Assembly (NCBI GenBank): GCA_902764575.1
Contig: CACWWI010000023.1
Span: 1 to 36,225 of the forward strand
Direction: 5' to 3'
DNA length: 36,225 nt
From: an uncultured Coriobacteriaceae bacterium
GTDB taxonomy: Bacteria > Actinomycetota > Coriobacteriia > Coriobacteriales > Eggerthellaceae
Shown: positions 1-8,143 of the stretch, one piece after another
Position numbering within the stretch: the stretch's first letter is position 1
Layout: each line of letters begins with the position of its first letter
Notes under the pieces: model-generated
What the model was told of the DNA's origin: nothing
What the model saw: only the letters and a program-made list of their open reading frames with translations
Database searches by the model: none
Translations under genes and position numbers: made by a program

Positions 1-485
1 AACCTCGCCTTGTTGATAAAGTAGCCCATCAGGATTCCGACGATGGAGAACATGACGAGCATTTTCAAGGTCCAGCTATGCACTTCGGGGTTGATGAAGC
101 TCGGGCCGGTCACCGCGAACACGATGATGCACGCCGCCTCAAACAGGACAACTGGAAGCGTGTCGGACACGAACATGACGGGCACCACGAGGACGGCCGC
201 GATGATCGTGGCAGGCCGGACGTCAGGCTGGAGGTATGCGAGGCCGATTCCCGCAACGAGCAGCACGAGCTGCATTGCGTAAACGAGGAGCTTCGCGAAC
301 TGCGGCCCCCTCCCTGCAAAGCGGATCGAGCAAACAAGCGTGGCGATGGCCGCCAGGAGGGCGATGGCGTACACCACGCGGCCCGGCACGAAGTTCGGGT
401 CGTTAATCGACATGACCAGGCAGGCCAGCCAGAAGAGGATCTCAACCGCCGACCAGGCAATGGCCGCTTTACGGTTGTCCTCCAT
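1..485 (-). CDS. Multi-pass membrane sensor protein, partial (runs off window)
   Basis: Translated on the minus strand from the ATG at 485, the frame stays open to the window edge for 161 codons, so the C-terminal part is missing. It begins MEDNRKAAIAWSAVEI and contains about five hydrophobic segments (near residues 10-26, 38-52, 66-82, 90-120 and 140-158), ending in GYFINKAR. This pattern of short cytosolic N-terminus, five to six TM helices and a basic exit resembles the input domain of membrane diguanylate cyclases (GGDEF) of Coriobacteriia. That is inference, because no catalytic domain is visible. The open frame continues upstream of 485 to 599 and reads RIRDVLLFSTTVYDDQGH, which looks like genuine protein, yet has no ATG, GTG or TTG. 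The true start is therefore uncertain and the 5' end may be damaged. It lies downstream of the zinc-ribbon gene and in the same reading frame as it. Confidence 0.6.
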   Translation of the reverse strand, partial: MEDNRKAAIAWSAVEILFWLACLVMSINDPNFVPGRVVYAIALLAAIATLVCSIRFAGRGPQFAKLLVYAMQLVLLVAGIGLAYLQPDVRPATIIAAVLVVPVMFVSDTLPVVLFEAACIIVFAVTGPSFINPEVHSWTLKMLVMFSIVGILMGYFINKAR

Positions 486-599
486 GACCTGCTTTTCGAC
501 GTGACCCTGGTCGTCGTAGACGGTCGTCGAGAAAAGCAGTACGTCTCGTATTCTAGAAAGCGCGTCCGTGGTGCATCTATCCTTCGCTACACCGGCGGC

Positions 600-1013
600 T
601 CAGAGCAGGTTGCGCAGCTTCGAAAAGAACCCTTCCTCGCCCTGCGTGCCGTCGTCGTACCTTACCTTGTTCGCATCGCCTATCAGGTCGTACGTGGCGC
701 CGTCGAGCAGGACGGCCGAGATCTTGTTGGCATCGCCGATTACCTCCAGGTTGCCGACGTGCCGGGCCTCGGCCGCGCTCTTCTTGATCACGATCTTGTT
801 GGCGTCGCCCCTTACCGTAATCTTTCCGTGCACGGCGAAAACCTGGGCGGACTGATTGTCACCCTTCACCTGCGCATCCTGGAGCTCGCCCGTGCTGGGA
901 TCGAAGTCGATGAGGTAGCTGGCCTGGCAGTAAGGGCACTGGAACCTACCCGGACCAATCTGTTCGAGCTGGTTGGCCCCGCAGCTGCTGCACGTAAGCT
1001 TCTCGATTTGCAT
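600..1013 (-). CDS. Zinc-ribbon protein with GDANK beta-repeats
   Basis: Encodes 137 residues starting MQIEKLTCSSCGANQ. The N-terminus is a zinc ribbon with two CxxC pairs (CSSC near residues 8-11 and CPYC near 26-29). The rest is a repetitive beta-rich segment in which the motif GDANK occurs three times, spaced about 25-30 residues (GKITVRGDANK, NLEVIGDANK, YDLIGDANK). Such parallel-beta repeats resemble DUF3060-like proteins of actinobacteria. There is no signal peptide or TM segment, so it is probably cytosolic. The start at 1013 is chosen because AAAGGA lies 8 nt upstream; an in-frame ATG at 1031 has no comparable site. A -10-like TACAAT is at 1059-1054. The function is unknown; possible roles are nucleic-acid or metal-linked binding. 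The product is divergent from the aminopeptidase gene. Confidence 0.75.
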   Translation of the reverse strand: MQIEKLTCSSCGANQLEQIGPGRFQCPYCQASYLIDFDPSTGELQDAQVKGDNQSAQVFAVHGKITVRGDANKIVIKKSAAEARHVGNLEVIGDANKISAVLLDGATYDLIGDANKVRYDDGTQGEEGFFSKLRNLL

Positions 1014-1053
1014 GCGCGGTCCTTTCGTCATGTGCTCACAACCCCAATCTATG

Positions 1054-1059
1054 ATTGTA
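1054..1059 (-). promoter_or_regulatory. Putative -10 box for the zinc-ribbon gene
   Basis: TACAAT on the minus strand, about 40 nt upstream of the ATG at 1013. No good -35 box is seen. The same hexamer precedes the M18 gene and aroC. Confidence 0.4.
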
Positions 1060-1133
1060 ATACGCACCCAATAGGCACAGCGTCCCATATGCGCGCGTGC
1101 TGTGCGCCATGGTGGCGCCCGGGCGCGGGCTCG

Positions 1134-1163
1134 TGGACTCGCGCGGCGGCGGCGCGCTACAAT
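1134..1163 (+). promoter_or_regulatory. Putative promoter of the M18 aminopeptidase gene
   Basis: The -10 box TACAAT lies at 1158-1163. A weak -35 candidate TGGACT is at 1134-1139, with an 18-nt spacer. The start codon is 35 nt downstream of the -10. Confidence 0.5.
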
Positions 1164-1197
1164 AGCGCCGACCAAAAGAGTTCGAGGAAGGAAACAC

Positions 1198-2661
1198 ATG
1201 GAAACGAAATCAGCATGGAAGAAGTACGACGCCGCAGCGCTCGAGGAGCTCGAGGCCTTCGCAGCCGAGTACATGGAGTTCATCTCGCGCAACAAGACCG
1301 AGCGCGAGTTCGCCCGGGCCGCCATCGAGCAGGCCGAGCAAGCGGGCTACGTCGACCTGTTCGAGGCCTACGACGAGGGCCGCGAGCTGGAGCCGGGCGA
1401 CAAGGTGTACGCGCAGACGCACGGCAAGGCCGTCATCCTCGCGCACATCGGCACCGACCCGCTGATGGGCGGCTTCAACATCCTGGGCGCGCACATCGAC
1501 TCGCCGCGCCTCGACCTGAAGCAGAACCCGCTGTTCGAGCGCAACGAGCTGCTGCACCTCGACACGCACTACTACGGCGGCATCAAGCACTACCAGTGGG
1601 TCACGCTGCCGCTCGCACTGCACGGCGTGGTGGCCAAGAAGGACGGCTCGGTTGTGCCCGTCAACGTGGGCGACGACGAGGGCGACCCGGTGTTCTGCGT
1701 GTCTGACCTGCTCATCCACCTGGCGAAGGACCAGATGCAGAAGAAGGGCAGCGAAGTGGTGGCCGGCGAGGACCTCGACGTGCTCGTGGGCAGCCGCCCG
1801 CTCGTCGTGCCCGACGAGGACCAGAAGAAGGACGACGCCGACAAGACCGAGCTGGAGAAGATGGCCGCTAAGGAGCCGGTGAAGGCCTACGCGCTGCAGC
1901 TGCTCGCCGACAAGTACGGCATCGAGGAGGACGACTTCCTGTCCGCCGAGATCGAGGTCGTTCCCGCCGGCCCTGCGCGCGAGCTGGGCTTCGACCGCTC
2001 GATGATCCTGGGCTACGGCCACGACGACTCGTCGTGCGCCTACCCGTCGCTGGCCGCGCAGCTGGCGATCGAGGGAACCCCCGAGCGCACCGCCATGACC
2101 GTGCTCGTGGACAAGGAGGAGATCGGCAGCGTGGGCGCCACGGGCATGGCCTCCCAGTTCTTCGAGAACGTGGTCGCCGTGATCATGGACATGGCCGGCG
2201 AGGGCGGCGACATCGCGCTGCGCCGCGCGCTGGCCGCGTCGAGCATGCTCTCGAGCGACGTGTCCGCCGGCCTCGACCCCGCCTACGCGAGCGTGTTCGA
2301 GCCGCGCAACGCCGCCTACATGGGCCACGGCCTGGTGTTCAACAAGTACACGGGCGCGCGCGGGAAGTCGGGCAGCAACGACGCCTCGGCCGAGTACATG
2401 GCGCGCATCCGCCGCATCATGGACGACGCGGGCGTGTCGTTCCAAACCGCCGAGCTGGGCAAGGTGGACGCGGGCGGCGGCGGCACGATCGCCTACCTGC
2501 CCGCCAAGTACGAGATGGACGTCATCGACAGCGGCGTGGCCGTGCTGTCGATGCACGCCCCGTGGGAAGTGGTGAGCAAGGCCGACCTCTACGAGGCGTA
2601 CCGGGGCTACGTCGCGTTCCTGCGCGACGCGGGCCCGAGCGGGCGCACCCCGCAGGCCTAG
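1198..2661 (+). CDS. M18 family aminopeptidase
   Basis: Encodes 487 residues beginning METKSAWKKYDAAALEEL. It is a cytosolic dinuclear-zinc aminopeptidase of family M18 (aminopeptidase I/aspartyl aminopeptidase type), which removes N-terminal residues from peptides. Visible family motifs are GAHIDSPRLDLK (first metal His and Asp), YGHDDSSCAYP, VDKEEIGSVGATG (catalytic/metal Glu pair), SSDVSAGLDP and the C-terminal SMHAPWEVVSKADLYEAYRG, carrying the last metal His. Length fits bacterial M18 enzymes (about 430-480). The start at 1198 follows GAGGAAGGAAAC; an upstream in-frame ATG at 1102 would add an Arg-rich, unlikely extension. It is monocistronic, bounded by its own promoter and the hairpin at 2756. 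Exact substrate preference cannot be read from sequence. Confidence 0.93.
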   Translation: METKSAWKKYDAAALEELEAFAAEYMEFISRNKTEREFARAAIEQAEQAGYVDLFEAYDEGRELEPGDKVYAQTHGKAVILAHIGTDPLMGGFNILGAHIDSPRLDLKQNPLFERNELLHLDTHYYGGIKHYQWVTLPLALHGVVAKKDGSVVPVNVGDDEGDPVFCVSDLLIHLAKDQMQKKGSEVVAGEDLDVLVGSRPLVVPDEDQKKDDADKTELEKMAAKEPVKAYALQLLADKYGIEEDDFLSAEIEVVPAGPARELGFDRSMILGYGHDDSSCAYPSLAAQLAIEGTPERTAMTVLVDKEEIGSVGATGMASQFFENVVAVIMDMAGEGGDIALRRALAASSMLSSDVSAGLDPAYASVFEPRNAAYMGHGLVFNKYTGARGKSGSNDASAEYMARIRRIMDDAGVSFQTAELGKVDAGGGGTIAYLPAKYEMDVIDSGVAVLSMHAPWEVVSKADLYEAYRGYVAFLRDAGPSGRTPQA

Positions 2662-2720
2662 GCGCATCTGCGGAAACGCGTGCCGCGCTGGGCGTGGCGC
2701 CCGCAGAATCGCACCCATCG

Positions 2721-2741
2721 CGCCAGTTTGTTACGCTGGCG
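2721..2741 (+). other. Small hairpin downstream of the M18 gene
   Basis: CGCCAG (2721-2726) and CTGGCG (2736-2741) form a 6-bp stem followed by an A-rich tract. It may act with the terminator hairpin just downstream; the role is not clear. Confidence 0.3.
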
Positions 2742-2755
2742 GAAAATTACCTGGG

Positions 2756-2783
2756 AACCGCCGTCTTTCGGCGGTTTCCTCTT
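2756..2783 (+). terminator. Rho-independent terminator after the M18 gene
   Basis: An 8-bp perfect stem AACCGCCG / CGGCGGTT (2756-2763 and 2769-2776) with loop TCTTT, followed by the T-rich TCCTCTT. It ends just 12 nt before the guaB -10 box. Confidence 0.75.
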
Positions 2784-2794
2784 GTCATGGCGCG

Positions 2795-2800
2795 TATAAT
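2795..2800 (+). promoter_or_regulatory. -10 box of the guaB operon
   Basis: A consensus TATAAT located 35 nt before the guaB ATG. No convincing -35 box is seen; the position where one would fall overlaps the upstream terminator stem. Confidence 0.6.
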
Positions 2801-2835
2801 GTGCGAAAGCAAAATTCGGGTGAAGGGGTTATTCC

Positions 2836-4362
2836 ATGGCGCATTATTTCGAAGAGCCGTCGCGTACATTCAACGAGTACCTGCTGGTGCCAGGCTACAC
2901 GTCCGAGGAAACCATTCCTGCCAACGTGTGCTTGCGCACGCCGCTCGTTAAGTACCGCCGCGGCGAGGAAGAGCCCGCCATCAGCCTGAACATCCCCATG
3001 GTGTCGGCGATCATGCAGGCCGTGTCCGACGACAAGATGGCCATCGCGCTGGCCACCGAGGGTGGCCTGTCGTTCATCTACGGCTCGCAGTCCATCGAGG
3101 ACCAGGCGGCCATGGTGGCGCGCGTGAAGGACTACAAGGCCGGCTTCGTCACGTCCGACGCCAACCTGTCGCCCGACATGACGCTGGCCGACGTGGTGGA
3201 GCTGCTCGAGAAGACCGGCCACTCCACGATGCCCGTCACCGAGGGCGCCCGCCCGCACGGCAAGCTGCTCGGCATCGTGACCGAGCGCGACTACCGCCTT
3301 ACGCGCATGCCGCTCGAGACGAAGGTCGGCGACGTCATGACCCCGCGCGAGAAGCTGGTCGTGGCATCGGCTGACACGTCGCTCAAGGAAGCCAACGACA
3401 TCATCTGGGACCACAAGCTGAACTCGCTCCCGCTCGTCGACGACAACGACTGCCTCACCTACATGGTGTTCCGCAAGGACTACGACCAGCACAAGTCGAA
3501 CCCCGACGAGATGCTCGACGCGCACAAGCGCTACATGGTGGGCGCGGGCATCAACAGCCGCGACTACGCCGAGCGCGTGCCCGCCCTCGTGGACGCGGGT
3601 GTGGACGTGGTGTGCATCGACTCGTCGGAGGGCTACTCCATCTGGCAGAAGAAGACCATCGAGTGGATCCGCGGGCGCTACGGCGATTCCGTGAAGGTGG
3701 GCGCCGGCAACGTCGTGGACGAGGAGGGCTTCCGCTTCCTGGCCGAGGCGGGCGCCGACTTCATCAAGATCGGCATCGGCGGCGGCTCCATCTGCATCAC
3801 GCGCGAGCAGAAGGGCATCGGCCGCGGCCAGGCCACGGCCACCATCGAGGTGGCGAAGGCACGCGACGCCTACTTCAAGGAGACCGGCGTGTACATCCCG
3901 CTGTGCTCCGACGGCGGTATCGTGTACGACCACCACATCACGCTGGCGCTGGCCATGGGCAGCGACTTCGTGATGCTCGGCCGCTACTTCGCCCGCTTCG
4001 ACGAGGCGCCGAGCAACCGCGTGAACATCAACGGCTCCTACATGAAGGAATACTGGGGCGAGGGAAGCAGCCGCGCCCGCAACTGGCAGCGCTACGACCT
4101 GGGCGGCGACAAGAAGGGCATGACGTTCGAAGAAGGCGTCGACAGCTACGTGCCCTACGCCGGCCCGTTGAAGGACAACGTTGCCGTCACGCTGGCGAAG
4201 GTGAAGTCGACCATGTGCAACTGCGGCGCCCTCACCATTCCCGAGCTGCAGGAGAAGGCGAAGCTCACGGTGGTCAGCTCCACGAGCATCGTCGAGGGCG
4301 GCGCCCACGACGTGCTGCTGAAGGACAAGACCCCCTTCGTGAGCAACACCGTCTCGCGTTAG
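2836..4362 (+). CDS. guaB: Inosine-5'-monophosphate dehydrogenase
   Basis: Encodes 508 residues. It oxidises IMP to XMP with NAD+, the first committed step to GMP, in the cytosol. The layout is a TIM-barrel start (about 1-105), a pair of CBS domains (about 110-230, including VTERDYRL and the following [10 protein letters not shown]) and the rest of the barrel. The active-site loop reads [20 protein letters not shown] with catalytic Cys320; the usual bacterial loop has GPGSICTTR, so this is a divergent subgroup with Ile after the Cys. The GMP-side motif [18 protein letters not shown] and the flap region with NWQRYD are also present. SD GAAGGGG precedes the ATG at 2836. It heads an operon with ruvX, whose start codon overlaps the guaB stop by one base. 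Confidence 0.96.
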   Translation: MAHYFEEPSRTFNEYLLVPGYTSEETIPANVCLRTPLVKYRRGEEEPAISLNIPMVSAIMQAVSDDKMAIALATEGGLSFIYGSQSIEDQAAMVARVKDYKAGFVTSDANLSPDMTLADVVELLEKTGHSTMPVTEGARPHGKLLGIVTERDYRLTRMPLETKVGDVMTPREKLVVASADTSLKEANDIIWDHKLNSLPLVDDNDCLTYMVFRKDYDQHKSNPDEMLDAHKRYMVGAGINSRDYAERVPALVDAGVDVVCIDSSEGYSIWQKKTIEWIRGRYGDSVKVGAGNVVDEEGFRFLAEAGADFIKIGIGGGSICITREQKGIGRGQATATIEVAKARDAYFKETGVYIPLCSDGGIVYDHHITLALAMGSDFVMLGRYFARFDEAPSNRVNINGSYMKEYWGEGSSRARNWQRYDLGGDKKGMTFEEGVDSYVPYAGPLKDNVAVTLAKVKSTMCNCGALTIPELQEKAKLTVVSSTSIVEGGAHDVLLKDKTPFVSNTVSR

Positions 4363-4787
4363 TGCGAATTCTGGCATTGGACATAGGCGAAAAGCGCGTC
4401 GGGATTGCCGTGAGCGACCCCGACGAGCGCGTCGCGTCGCCCGTGTGCGTGCTCCCCGCGAACGAGGTGCAGTCGGTGGCGAAGTCGTTCCGCCGCGTGT
4501 TGGAGGACTGGGAGCCCGAGTTGCTGCTGTGCGGCCTGCCCGTCACGCTGTCCGGCGAGGAGGGCCCTCAGGCGCAGCGCATCCGCGCGTTTGCCGCTGA
4601 CCTCTCCAAACGTTTGGCAATTCCCTACGAATACGCAGATGAGCGCCTTAGCTCGGCCGAGGCCAAACGGAGTTTGCGTGAAAAGGGCCTCGCAGAGAAG
4701 GACATGCGAGGCAAAGTGGATATGATAGCCGCATGTCTCTTTCTGCAATCATGGCTCGACGCGCGCAGCTCGGGCTCTAACAATTAA
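4362..4787 (+). CDS. ruvX: Putative pre-16S rRNA nuclease / Holliday junction resolvase-like YqgF
   Basis: Encodes 141 residues ([20 protein letters not shown]...), a typical YqgF/RuvX length. The RNase H-like fold is marked by LALDIGEKRVG with the first catalytic Asp, the GLPVTLSGEEG segment and YADERLSSAEA near the second acidic site. Family members mature the 5' end of 16S rRNA and have been proposed as Holliday junction resolvases. The start is a GTG at 4362 that overlaps the guaB TAG by one base; no separate SD is seen, so translation is probably coupled to guaB. The usual mltG neighbour follows 11 nt later, supporting the assignment. Confidence 0.92.
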   Translation: MRILALDIGEKRVGIAVSDPDERVASPVCVLPANEVQSVAKSFRRVLEDWEPELLLCGLPVTLSGEEGPQAQRIRAFAADLSKRLAIPYEYADERLSSAEAKRSLREKGLAEKDMRGKVDMIAACLFLQSWLDARSSGSNN

Positions 4788-4798
4788 GGATGAGCGCC

Positions 4799-5929
4799 AT
4801 GTCGCCTCGCAAGAACGTTACGTACTCCTCTCGTCCGACGCACGCCGCACGATCGGCGCACGCGAAGGGCGACAAGCTGTTCCGCACGTATGACACGTCG
4901 GCAATCCGCCCCAAGCGCAACCCGATTCCCGCAATCATCGGCATCATCGTGCTGCTCGTGCTGCTCGTCATCATCGTGACGAACGTGCTCGGCGCCGTCC
5001 GCGGCTGCGGTTCGGTGAAGCTGGTGGACAAGGGCACGGAAGTGCAGGTGACGGTGGCCGAGGGCGATGGCGCCAAGTCGGTTGCCAAGACGCTGATCGA
5101 CGCGGGTCTCATCTCCAACGCTAACGAGTTCACCGACCGCCTGCGTGAGCTCGGCGCGGAGGACAAGCTGCAGCCCGGTGTGTACACGCTGGTGGGCGGG
5201 CAGTCGGTCGACGAGATCATCCAGGTTCTCCAGACGCCGGTGGCGGCGGTGACGTTCACCGTGCCCGAAGGGAGCACGATAAAGCAGACGGCGGAGATTG
5301 TGGCCGAGGCCTCGGGAGGGGCCATCTCAGCCGAGGCGTTCATCTCGGCGGCGAGCAACGCCTCCACCTACGCGAAGGACTACCCGTTCCTCGAGGATGC
5401 CGGCACGAACTCGCTCGAGGGCTTCCTGTTCCCCAAGACCTACCCGATCGATGCCGACTCCACGGCCGACTCGCTCATTCGCGGCATGCTCGAGCAGTAC
5501 AAGCAGGAGACGGCGGGTCTCGACTGGTCGTATCCCGAGTCCATGGGGCTCTCGCACTACGACGTGGTGAAGCTGGCCTCGATCATCGAGAAGGAATCGG
5601 ACGCGAGCCATCGCGCGACGGTGGCGTCGGTGTTCTACAACCGCATTGTGGGCGGCATGCCCCTGCAGTCGGATGCCACGGTTGCCTACGTGGTAGGCCA
5701 CGACCCCACGCCCGAGGACGTGGCGACCGAAAACGAGTACAACACCTACTTCGTGTACGGCCTGAACATCCCCACGCCCATCAACTCGCCCAGCCTGGAG
5801 TGCCTGCAGGCCGCCTGCAAGCCCGAAACCACGAACTACCTGTACTTCTACTTCGAGCCCGACAGCAGCGGCAACATGCAGTACCACTTCACGGAGACGT
5901 ACGAAGACCATCGCTCGAAGTTCGAGTAA
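4799..5929 (+). CDS. mltG: Endolytic murein transglycosylase MltG
   Basis: Encodes 376 residues. A basic cytosolic N-terminus of about 40 residues is followed by one TM helix (IPAIIGIIVLLVLLVIIVTNV), a LysM-like subdomain (about 75-150, VTVAEGDGAKSVAKTLIDAG) and the YceG catalytic domain. The catalytic Glu lies in SIIEKESDASH (about residues 262-266), followed by ASVFYNRI, MPLQSDATVAYV and the closing NIPTPINSP motif. It cleaves nascent glycan strands at the outer face of the membrane and is thought to terminate peptidoglycan polymerisation. Start 4799 is preferred over the ATG at 4790, because AAGGA (4786-4790) is then 8 nt away. It follows ruvX in the same operon. Confidence 0.93.
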   Translation: MSPRKNVTYSSRPTHAARSAHAKGDKLFRTYDTSAIRPKRNPIPAIIGIIVLLVLLVIIVTNVLGAVRGCGSVKLVDKGTEVQVTVAEGDGAKSVAKTLIDAGLISNANEFTDRLRELGAEDKLQPGVYTLVGGQSVDEIIQVLQTPVAAVTFTVPEGSTIKQTAEIVAEASGGAISAEAFISAASNASTYAKDYPFLEDAGTNSLEGFLFPKTYPIDADSTADSLIRGMLEQYKQETAGLDWSYPESMGLSHYDVVKLASIIEKESDASHRATVASVFYNRIVGGMPLQSDATVAYVVGHDPTPEDVATENEYNTYFVYGLNIPTPINSPSLECLQAACKPETTNYLYFYFEPDSSGNMQYHFTETYEDHRSKFE

Positions 5930-5985
5930 TTTGGTTCCGGCCGCCTGACGGCGCCCCGCTGCTACGCTCGAGAAGGATAGTGGAT

Positions 5986-6846
5986 ATGGAGCGCGCCTAC
6001 ATCCTCGGTCACCCTGTGGGTCATTCCAAATCGCCCGCCATGCACAACGCGGCCTATAAAGCGCTGGGCATCGACTGGGAATACGGGTTCGCCGACCGCG
6101 AGGCCGAGCCCGACGCCCGGGCGTTCCTGCGCGACCGCAGCTGGCGCGCGCTCAACGTCACCATGCCGTGGAAACCCCTGGCCTACGAGCTGGCCGACAG
6201 CCGCAGCGTTGCCGCCGACCTGGCGCAGGGCGCCAACGTGCTGGTCAACTGGGACGGGCAGCTGCACGCCGACAACACCGACGGTAAGGGCTGCGTGTCT
6301 TACCTGCAGCGCTGCGGGGTGCGCTTCGACGGCGCGCGCGTGGTCGTGTGCGGGACGGGCCCCACGTCGCTGGCCATCATGCACGCATGCGTGCAGGCGG
6401 GGTGCGCGCACGCGGTGCTGCTCGGCCGCGATGCCGAGAAGGCCAGGCGTGCGCTCGCGTTCTACCGCGACCGTTCGGCAGCCGCGCAAGCCGGCGCCGA
6501 GTTCGCGGCGGGGTCGTACGAAGAAGCCGCAGACGCCCTGGCCGACGCTGCGCTGATCGTGGACGCGACGCCGCTCGGCATGAAGCCGGGCGACCCGGCT
6601 CCCTTCGACACGTCGGTCCTGGCCGCTGGCCAGGTGGTGTTCGACGTCGTGTACGGCCATGGCGAAACCGCGCTGGTGGCCGCAGCCCGCGCTGCGGGGT
6701 GCACGACGTACAGCGGCGAGGGCATGCTCGTGGCGCAGGCCGTCGAGACCGTGCAGGACATCGCGAGCATCACCGGCGCCTTCGCCGTTCCCGCGCAGAC
6801 GGACCTCTTCTCCGTGATGGCCGAGGCGGCGGGGTTCGACCTGTAG
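5986..6846 (+). CDS. aroE: Shikimate dehydrogenase
   Basis: Encodes 286 residues (MERAYILGHPVGHSKSPAMHN...). It reduces 3-dehydroshikimate to shikimate with NADPH. The shikimate-binding motif GHSKSPAMHNAAY, catalytic Lys in NVTMPWK (usual form NVTIPHK) and the Asp of DNTDGKG are intact. The nucleotide site reads VCGTGPTSLA with LLGRD at the end of the second strand, differing from the common GAGGA/NRT pattern, so cofactor preference may differ. SD AAGGA lies 8 nt before the ATG at 5986; an in-frame GTG at 5980 is too close to it. The gene is 56 nt behind mltG and 124 nt ahead of the aroC cluster, which has its own -10 box. Confidence 0.93.
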   Translation: MERAYILGHPVGHSKSPAMHNAAYKALGIDWEYGFADREAEPDARAFLRDRSWRALNVTMPWKPLAYELADSRSVAADLAQGANVLVNWDGQLHADNTDGKGCVSYLQRCGVRFDGARVVVCGTGPTSLAIMHACVQAGCAHAVLLGRDAEKARRALAFYRDRSAAAQAGAEFAAGSYEEAADALADAALIVDATPLGMKPGDPAPFDTSVLAAGQVVFDVVYGHGETALVAAARAAGCTTYSGEGMLVAQAVETVQDIASITGAFAVPAQTDLFSVMAEAAGFDL

Positions 6847-6931
6847 GGCCTCCCGCGAAGCGGCGCACGGTGCGAAAAGCGGCGTTTTCATAACGCGGCG
6901 GCGCAAGGCCCTCTGGCCGCTGGCGCTACGT

Positions 6932-6937
6932 TACAAT
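6932..6937 (+). promoter_or_regulatory. -10 box of the aroCKBQ cluster
   Basis: TACAAT located 33 nt before the aroC ATG. No recognisable -35 box. The 85 nt before it, following aroE, hold only short GC-rich inverted repeats and no convincing terminator. Confidence 0.5.
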
Positions 6938-6970
6938 CGGTGCAAACACCTACGAGGGAAAGACGGAACA

Positions 6971-8143
6971 ATGCGCTACATGACAGCGGGGGAAAGCCAC
7001 GGGCCGCAGCTGACGGCGATCGTCGACGGCGTGCCGGCGGGCCTTCAGATTTCCGAGGAGAGCATCAACGCCGACCTTGCGCGCCGCCAGGCGGGGTATG
7101 GCCGCGGCGGGCGCCAGAAAATCGAGACCGACACGGTGCGCATCGCATCGGGCGTGCGGTTCGGCAGGACGCTCGGGTCGCCCATCACGCTCATCGTGGA
7201 GAACCACGACTGGCCCAACTGGACCGAGCGCATGGCGGCGTTCGGCGAGCCCCCCGCCGACCTGAAGAGGGAGGTCACGCCCCGACCCGGCCACGCCGAC
7301 CTCGTGGGCGCCCTGAAGATCGGATCCGACGATTGCCGCGACGTGCTGGAGCGCGCGAGCGCGCGCGAGACCGCGGCGCGGGTGGCGGCGGCGGGCATAG
7401 CCCGCGAGCTGCTGGCCGACTTGGGCGTCGAGGTGTTCTCGTACGTGGTGTCCATCGGCGCTGCCAAGATGCACGAGAAGGACCCCATGCTCTCGGCGCC
7501 CGACTACAAGCCGCTCGAGATTGAGATCTCCGACGTGCGCTGCCCCAACGAGGCGGCGGCGGACGCGATGCGCGCCGAAATCGACAAGGCGCGCGAGCTG
7601 GGCGAGAGCCTGGGTGGCACGTTCCGCGTGGTCGCGCGCGGGCTCGTGCCCGGCCTGGGCGGATACGCGACGGCCGACGAGCGCCTGACGTCGCGCGTCG
7701 GGGCCGCGCTGTTCTCGATTCCCGCCATCAAGGGCGTCGAGTTCGGCCTGGGCTTCGAGGCGTCGCGCCTTCCCGGATCGCACGTGCACGACGAGATAAA
7801 GCTCGACCCCTCCGCCGGCTTCGTGCGCGCGAGCAACAATGCTGGCGGCCTGGAAGGCGGCATGAGCACGGGAATGCCGCTCATCGCCACGTGCGCGATG
7901 AAGCCCATCCCCACGCTCATGACCCCGCTGCAGACCATCGACCTCGACACGCTCGAGCCCGCCGAGGCGTCGAAGGAGCGCAGCGACGTGTGCGCCGTGC
8001 CGGCCTGCGCCGTCGTGGCGGAAGGCGAGATGGCATTCGTGCTGGCCAACGCGTACCTGGAGAAGTTCGGCCACGACAACATGGCCGACATCCGCGAGAA
8101 CATCGCCGCGTACAAGCAGCGCCTGAAGACGGTGGCGCGCTAA
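6971..8143 (+). CDS. aroC: Chorismate synthase
   Basis: Encodes 390 residues. It converts EPSP to chorismate using reduced FMN, the last step of the shikimate pathway. Signatures include the N-terminal MRYMTAGESHGPQL, the RRQAGYGRGGRQKIETD segment, RPGHADLVGALK, ARETAARVAAAGIARELL, and the NNAGGLEGGMSTGMPL and SKERSDVCAVPAC blocks near the C-terminus. All are canonical for the family. Length matches actinobacterial and Bacillus enzymes (about 390). SD GAGGGAAAG lies upstream of the ATG. The stop codon overlaps the aroK start (TAATG), indicating translational coupling. Confidence 0.97.
   Translation: MRYMTAGESHGPQLTAIVDGVPAGLQISEESINADLARRQAGYGRGGRQKIETDTVRIASGVRFGRTLGSPITLIVENHDWPNWTERMAAFGEPPADLKREVTPRPGHADLVGALKIGSDDCRDVLERASARETAARVAAAGIARELLADLGVEVFSYVVSIGAAKMHEKDPMLSAPDYKPLEIEISDVRCPNEAAADAMRAEIDKARELGESLGGTFRVVARGLVPGLGGYATADERLTSRVGAALFSIPAIKGVEFGLGFEASRLPGSHVHDEIKLDPSAGFVRASNNAGGLEGGMSTGMPLIATCAMKPIPTLMTPLQTIDLDTLEPAEASKERSDVCAVPACAVVAEGEMAFVLANAYLEKFGHDNMADIRENIAAYKQRLKTVAR

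Noticed and set aside
1210-2718. Long frame antisense to the M18 gene
   Set aside because: His/Val/Arg-rich shadow with no domain; the plus-strand peptidase motifs are unambiguous.
5980-5988. GTG at 5980 as aroE start
   Set aside because: It is only 2 nt from the AAGGA site, while the ATG at 5986 has 8-nt spacing and starts the conserved MERAYILGHP.
6847-6930. Terminator after aroE
   Set aside because: Only 4-5 bp stems with mismatches and no T-run; the structures are what GC-rich sequence gives by chance.
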